A DNA stretch of 20,041 nucleotides from Calycina herbarum (Eukaryota; Ascomycota; Leotiomycetes; Helotiales; Pezizellaceae), in assembly GCA_001414485.1 (NCBI GenBank), contig LLEY01000342.1:1-20041 (forward strand), written 5' to 3'. Shown piece by piece: positions 17,619-20,041 of this stretch; within the stretch, counting starts at the first letter, position 1, and each line of letters opens with the position of its first letter. The position numbers and the translations under genes are program-made. The notes under the pieces were generated by a model that saw only the letters and a list, made by a program, of their open reading frames with translations, made no database searches and was not told where the DNA came from.

Positions 17619-17700
17619 GGGCTCACCTCCTTGGCTCACTTGCTCAGCCTGGCTCAGGTTTGGCTCACCCACCACTCAGGCTATAGCAGCAACAGCTCAG
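17619..17700. repeat. clustered GGCTCA motifs
   Basis: GGCTCAC or GGCTCAGG-type hexamers recur about seven times in 82 bases (17619, 17633, 17642, 17650, 17661, 17676, 17694), unevenly spaced. Such subterminal clusters are common in fungal DNA transposons and MITEs, but no matching inverted cluster is visible within the window. Confidence 0.6.
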
Positions 17701-17796
17701 GTCCAAAGATGGAAACGGAAATTGCTTATGTCGAGATTCCGATATCGAATCCTCTGTTTCGTGAATTTCCACTATTTCAAGTTCTTTTGGAAGCCC

Positions 17797-17828
17797 TATT
17801 CTACTAAACACAGTTAATTAGTAGAATA
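17797..17828. repeat. 11-bp inverted repeat with 10-base loop
   Basis: TATTCTACTAA (17797-17807) pairs perfectly with TTAGTAGAATA (17818-17828). It marks the change from the moderately GC-rich sequence on the left to the strongly AT-rich sequence on the right, so it may be a small insertion or element boundary. Confidence 0.8.
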
Positions 17829-18194
17829 CTAAAAGAGATATTCGAGAAATCAGTATAGACGTTAATAAAGCTATAGATATCTATATCTAAACAGAATAAG
17901 ACCTTAACCCTTAAGAATCCTGAATTCTACTTAAAACTTCCTCTAAACGAAATTCTATAGAATACAATCGTTAGTAGGGTCTGCTAGCCGAACCTGCTAC
18001 TAGATAAACAATGTATATAAATATACAAGGAAATAGTTGTAGAGGAAGTGGTAGTACTAGAGGATGTAGACAAGGAAGAGGAAGAGGAAGAGGTCGTAGT
18101 AACCGTGGCAACCGAGTATAACGGCACGAAACGGATACTACTACAAAAGAGGCATATGGAAGTGCGTTCGATAGAATGACATATCCGAATACTA
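17829..18194. other. AT-rich, low-complexity stretch without an assigned gene
   Basis: The minus strand gives a Ser/Thr-rich frame (17984-18220) and the plus strand an acidic one (a run of Glu near 18070-18100), both products of a GAAGAG-type simple repeat. Neither can be defended as a gene. It lies beyond the LTR start of the Gypsy element and may be its leader or unrelated DNA. Confidence 0.4.
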
Positions 18195-18390
18195 GGCTCT
18201 GATACGAAGGAAAAGACCAAATTGGTCTTTCCCGATAGAGAGGAGGCAGCTATTTACAAGAGGTTCAGACAATAGTAAGTCCGGAAGCTATCTGACTTTT
18301 CCAAAACCTGAAACAACATCCGTATCGTATCCTATTCGGCACGTAGACTCGGCAATTCCAATTCCAATTATTCCTAATAGTTCTATTACA
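18195..18390 (-). mobile_element. LTR start of a Ty3/Gypsy element (lower limit uncertain)
   Basis: Immediately after the polypurine tract the minus strand begins TGTAATAGAA, the TG expected of an LTR. The following bases contain CTCTTGTAAATAGCTGCC and a 9-bp inverted repeat (AAAGACCAA/TTGGTCTTT, 18212-18230). TATCAGAGCC, at 18195-18204 on the plus-strand scale, is reminiscent of a tRNA-Met primer-binding site, which would normally follow a 5' LTR. No CA end or target duplication could be fixed. Confidence 0.5.
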
Positions 18391-18402
18391 TCCCCCCTCC
18401 TT
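18391..18402 (-). other. polypurine tract
   Basis: AAGGAGGGGGGA on the minus strand lies directly before the LTR's TGTAATAG. This is the usual plus-strand primer site of Ty3/Gypsy elements and fixes the orientation of the element as minus. Confidence 0.65.
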
Positions 18403-18891
18403 GAAAAAGACTCGTCCTCGAGTCTTCGTATTGTCGGTGCGGTATCGGTGGGCGGTGTCTACAGGCGGCAGTATTAGTAGTAGAAGGATTGTCGTATAGA
18501 ATGCGGTTTATTAAGCGAGGTGTTTGGCGAAAGGTAGGATACGAGTCGTAGCCGGCCTTGTTCGTAGATGTTGCCTGTATCGGGTGTTTCCTACCAAAAG
18601 CAAAGCATTCGCTAAAAGAGTATATAGTCTAACCCCTCGATTATTCCACATATTAGAGGGGATTTAGACAGGAGTCGGAGGCGGAAAAGTTAGAATTTAG
18701 AAGTCGATATCGTAGAAGACAGTAATAACTTAGCTAAGAGGTCACTTATTAGCGTACTTCTTCGATTCGTAACTGATTCGTATCCGATTTAAATTAGACT
18801 TCTAGAATCTAGCCAGAAGGTAAAAGAAAGTAAGGACTCCTTACCGAAGTAGAGAGTCGGAGGTAGGGTATCGGCTAGTTAAATGTTATTA
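18403..18891 (-). mobile_element. internal 3' part of the Gypsy element, no pol recognised
   Basis: Between gag and the polypurine tract there are only about 490 bases. No protease, reverse transcriptase, RNase H or integrase motif is seen in any frame. The element is therefore either internally deleted or a non-autonomous gag-only form. The stretch is heavily AT-biased, with many stops, consistent with RIP. Confidence 0.45.
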
Positions 18892-20022
18892 CTAATAATT
18901 GTCTAATGCCTTGTTTTCCCACCGATTCAGGGTACTCTACGAGGACTTGGTTTCATCTTCCCTTTAAACGGTAGAAAAAGATTCACGTTCGAGTAGTAGG
19001 AGGTTCGGTGTTGTACTAGATAAGGATTAAAAGGTAGTCTTTTTAACCGAAGTGGTTATACCGACTAGCTTAGTCGTATTAGCTATGTATAACTTAGCGT
19101 TTCAGCGTCTTTCCTTATCTAGGGCTAGAAGATCTGCCACCATTTCAATGAAGTTATAGTTCCAACGTCTCTTGAATACAGCGGCTGAGTTTCGTAGCTA
19201 TGGTATAATCTTTTCCTATATATAGAAGAACCGTTCTAACTCTGGTATCTCTCCGAGTATGGCTATACTCGAAAAGCAACCTCTGAAGTTAGCAAACGTT
19301 TCTTTACCTTCAGCGTCATCTATCTACAAAGCCTGGAAGGCGTTCCGTGTATCCTCTATCTCGTATCTAGTTAAGAAATATAAATCCAAAAGTTCAATCA
19401 TATCTTAATAATCGTAGAAAGCAATATAAATCGACTCAGACTCGTATCTGGGCTCAAGGTAGTTCCTGGCGTGGCCCGTAGTTGTTCCCCAGATGAGGGC
19501 CGATATCTTCCATTGTCGGTATATGGGTGATGTACCGTTATCCAAGGGTTCAATCCTTTCCGTGATCTTGCTTTTGGCGGTTCGGGGTAGGAGGGGATTC
19601 TAGGTGCCTTCTAAGGCTGGGAGGGTGGTCTGCCGTCGAGGGAAGGCATCAGAGGTAGTAGTGTCCCTTGAGCGAAAAGGGTCTCGCGTAGTACTTAGAG
19701 GCGAAAGAGGCTCTAGATCGATTCGGGGTGGATTCGTAGAGGCAAGTTGGAGTTCGCTTATCATCCTTTCCAACTGTACGAACCGATCGTTGTTATCTTA
19801 AAGTTTTTCTTCTAGGCCTTGTACTATATCTCGTATCTCGTCCGCGTTGGAGAAGTCTCGTTTGTCTTTGACTTTGTTATTGTTCCAAGACCTCTTAGGT
19901 TTTGGCGTACGAGTGTAATTCGTAGACCTTTCGAATAGGGGCCTACTGGTTTCCCTAGTAGGTTGCTCAACGCTCTTAAGCGGAGCTTTAGAGGGACCTG
20001 GGGTCTCTCCTTGTTCTGGCAT
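18892..20022 (-). pseudogene. Ty3/Gypsy gag polyprotein pseudogene
   Basis: Gag forms the virus-like particle of the retrotransposon. The minus frame starts at an ATG (20020-20022), MPEQGETPGPSK, and stays in one register for 377 codons to a TAG at 18892-18894. Visible family features are a Pro/Ser/Thr-rich start, a short coiled coil (DEIRDIVQGLEEKL, then RFVQLERMISELQ) and a capsid-like region with IWGTTTGHARNYLEPRYESE, MIELLDLYFLTRYEIEDTRN, FANFRGCFSSIAILGEIPE and FKRRWNYNFIEMVADLLALD. Internal stops include TAA at 19798 and TAG at 19600 and about ten more, nearly all TAA or TAG, several in places where Trp is usual. No CCHC knuckle is seen at the C-terminus. The upstream LTR lies beyond the right end of the window. 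Confidence 0.7.
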
Positions 20023-20041
20023 ATCGTATGCCGTTCGGGGG

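Noticed and set aside
17984..18220. 78-codon Ser/Thr-rich minus frame and the acidic plus frame across it
   Set aside because: Both arise from a GAAGAG-type simple repeat; the number of stops on the plus strand is what chance would give.

Overview
The window looks like a repeat-rich, partly AT-rich chromosome segment of a filamentous ascomycete (Pezizomycotina). The evidence is short GT-AG introns (about 45-60 bp, with CTAAC/CTGAC-like branch sites), a HET-NACHT-WD40 (HNWD) NLR-type gene, a Ty3/Gypsy gag, and many genes broken mainly by TAG and TAA codons. CAG/CAA to TAG/TAA and TGG to TAG/TGA are the changes expected from repeat-induced point mutation (RIP, C-to-T at CpA). I see no clearly intact conserved gene, so this is best read as a gene graveyard, probably an accessory or subtelomeric compartment.

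Layout. 1-580: a possible transposon end abutting a kinase-like pseudogene on the minus strand. 600-949: a 9-bp minisatellite. 1265-2405: two minus-strand pseudogenes, the second resembling the fungal DUF7770 family. 2435-5228: mostly unassigned, with an unusually open 226-codon frame at 4548-5228. 5260-9644: several relic genes, namely a three-exon minus gene, a plus coiled-coil fragment, a minus helical protein with one stop, a minus multi-pass membrane protein and a short two-exon minus gene. An LTR-like or decamer-repeat stretch lies near 8320-8480. 9645-11035: richer in GC, no gene assigned.

The most striking part is 11036-16512. Two 468-bp arms in inverted orientation, with 46 identical outermost bases on each side, enclose one complete but dead HNWD gene (12418-15551). 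The gene has a HET domain, an intron, a NACHT domain with Walker A and B, a linker, and two full plus one partial WD40 repeats before the family-type C-terminus. It carries eight in-frame TAG/TAA codons and an ATA where the start is expected, yet no frameshift once the intron is removed. The structure reads as an NLR carried by, or trapped between the ends of, a DNA transposon-like element.

16513-17700: weak ankyrin-like remnants on the minus strand and GGCTCA-type repeats. 18195-20041: the 3' part of a Ty3/Gypsy element on the minus strand, with a RIP-damaged gag, no recognisable pol, a polypurine tract and an LTR start.

No working pathway can be inferred. What ties the genes together is a shared fate (RIP-like decay) and a context of fungal non-self-recognition and transposons. 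Family names come from recognised motifs, not from database searches.
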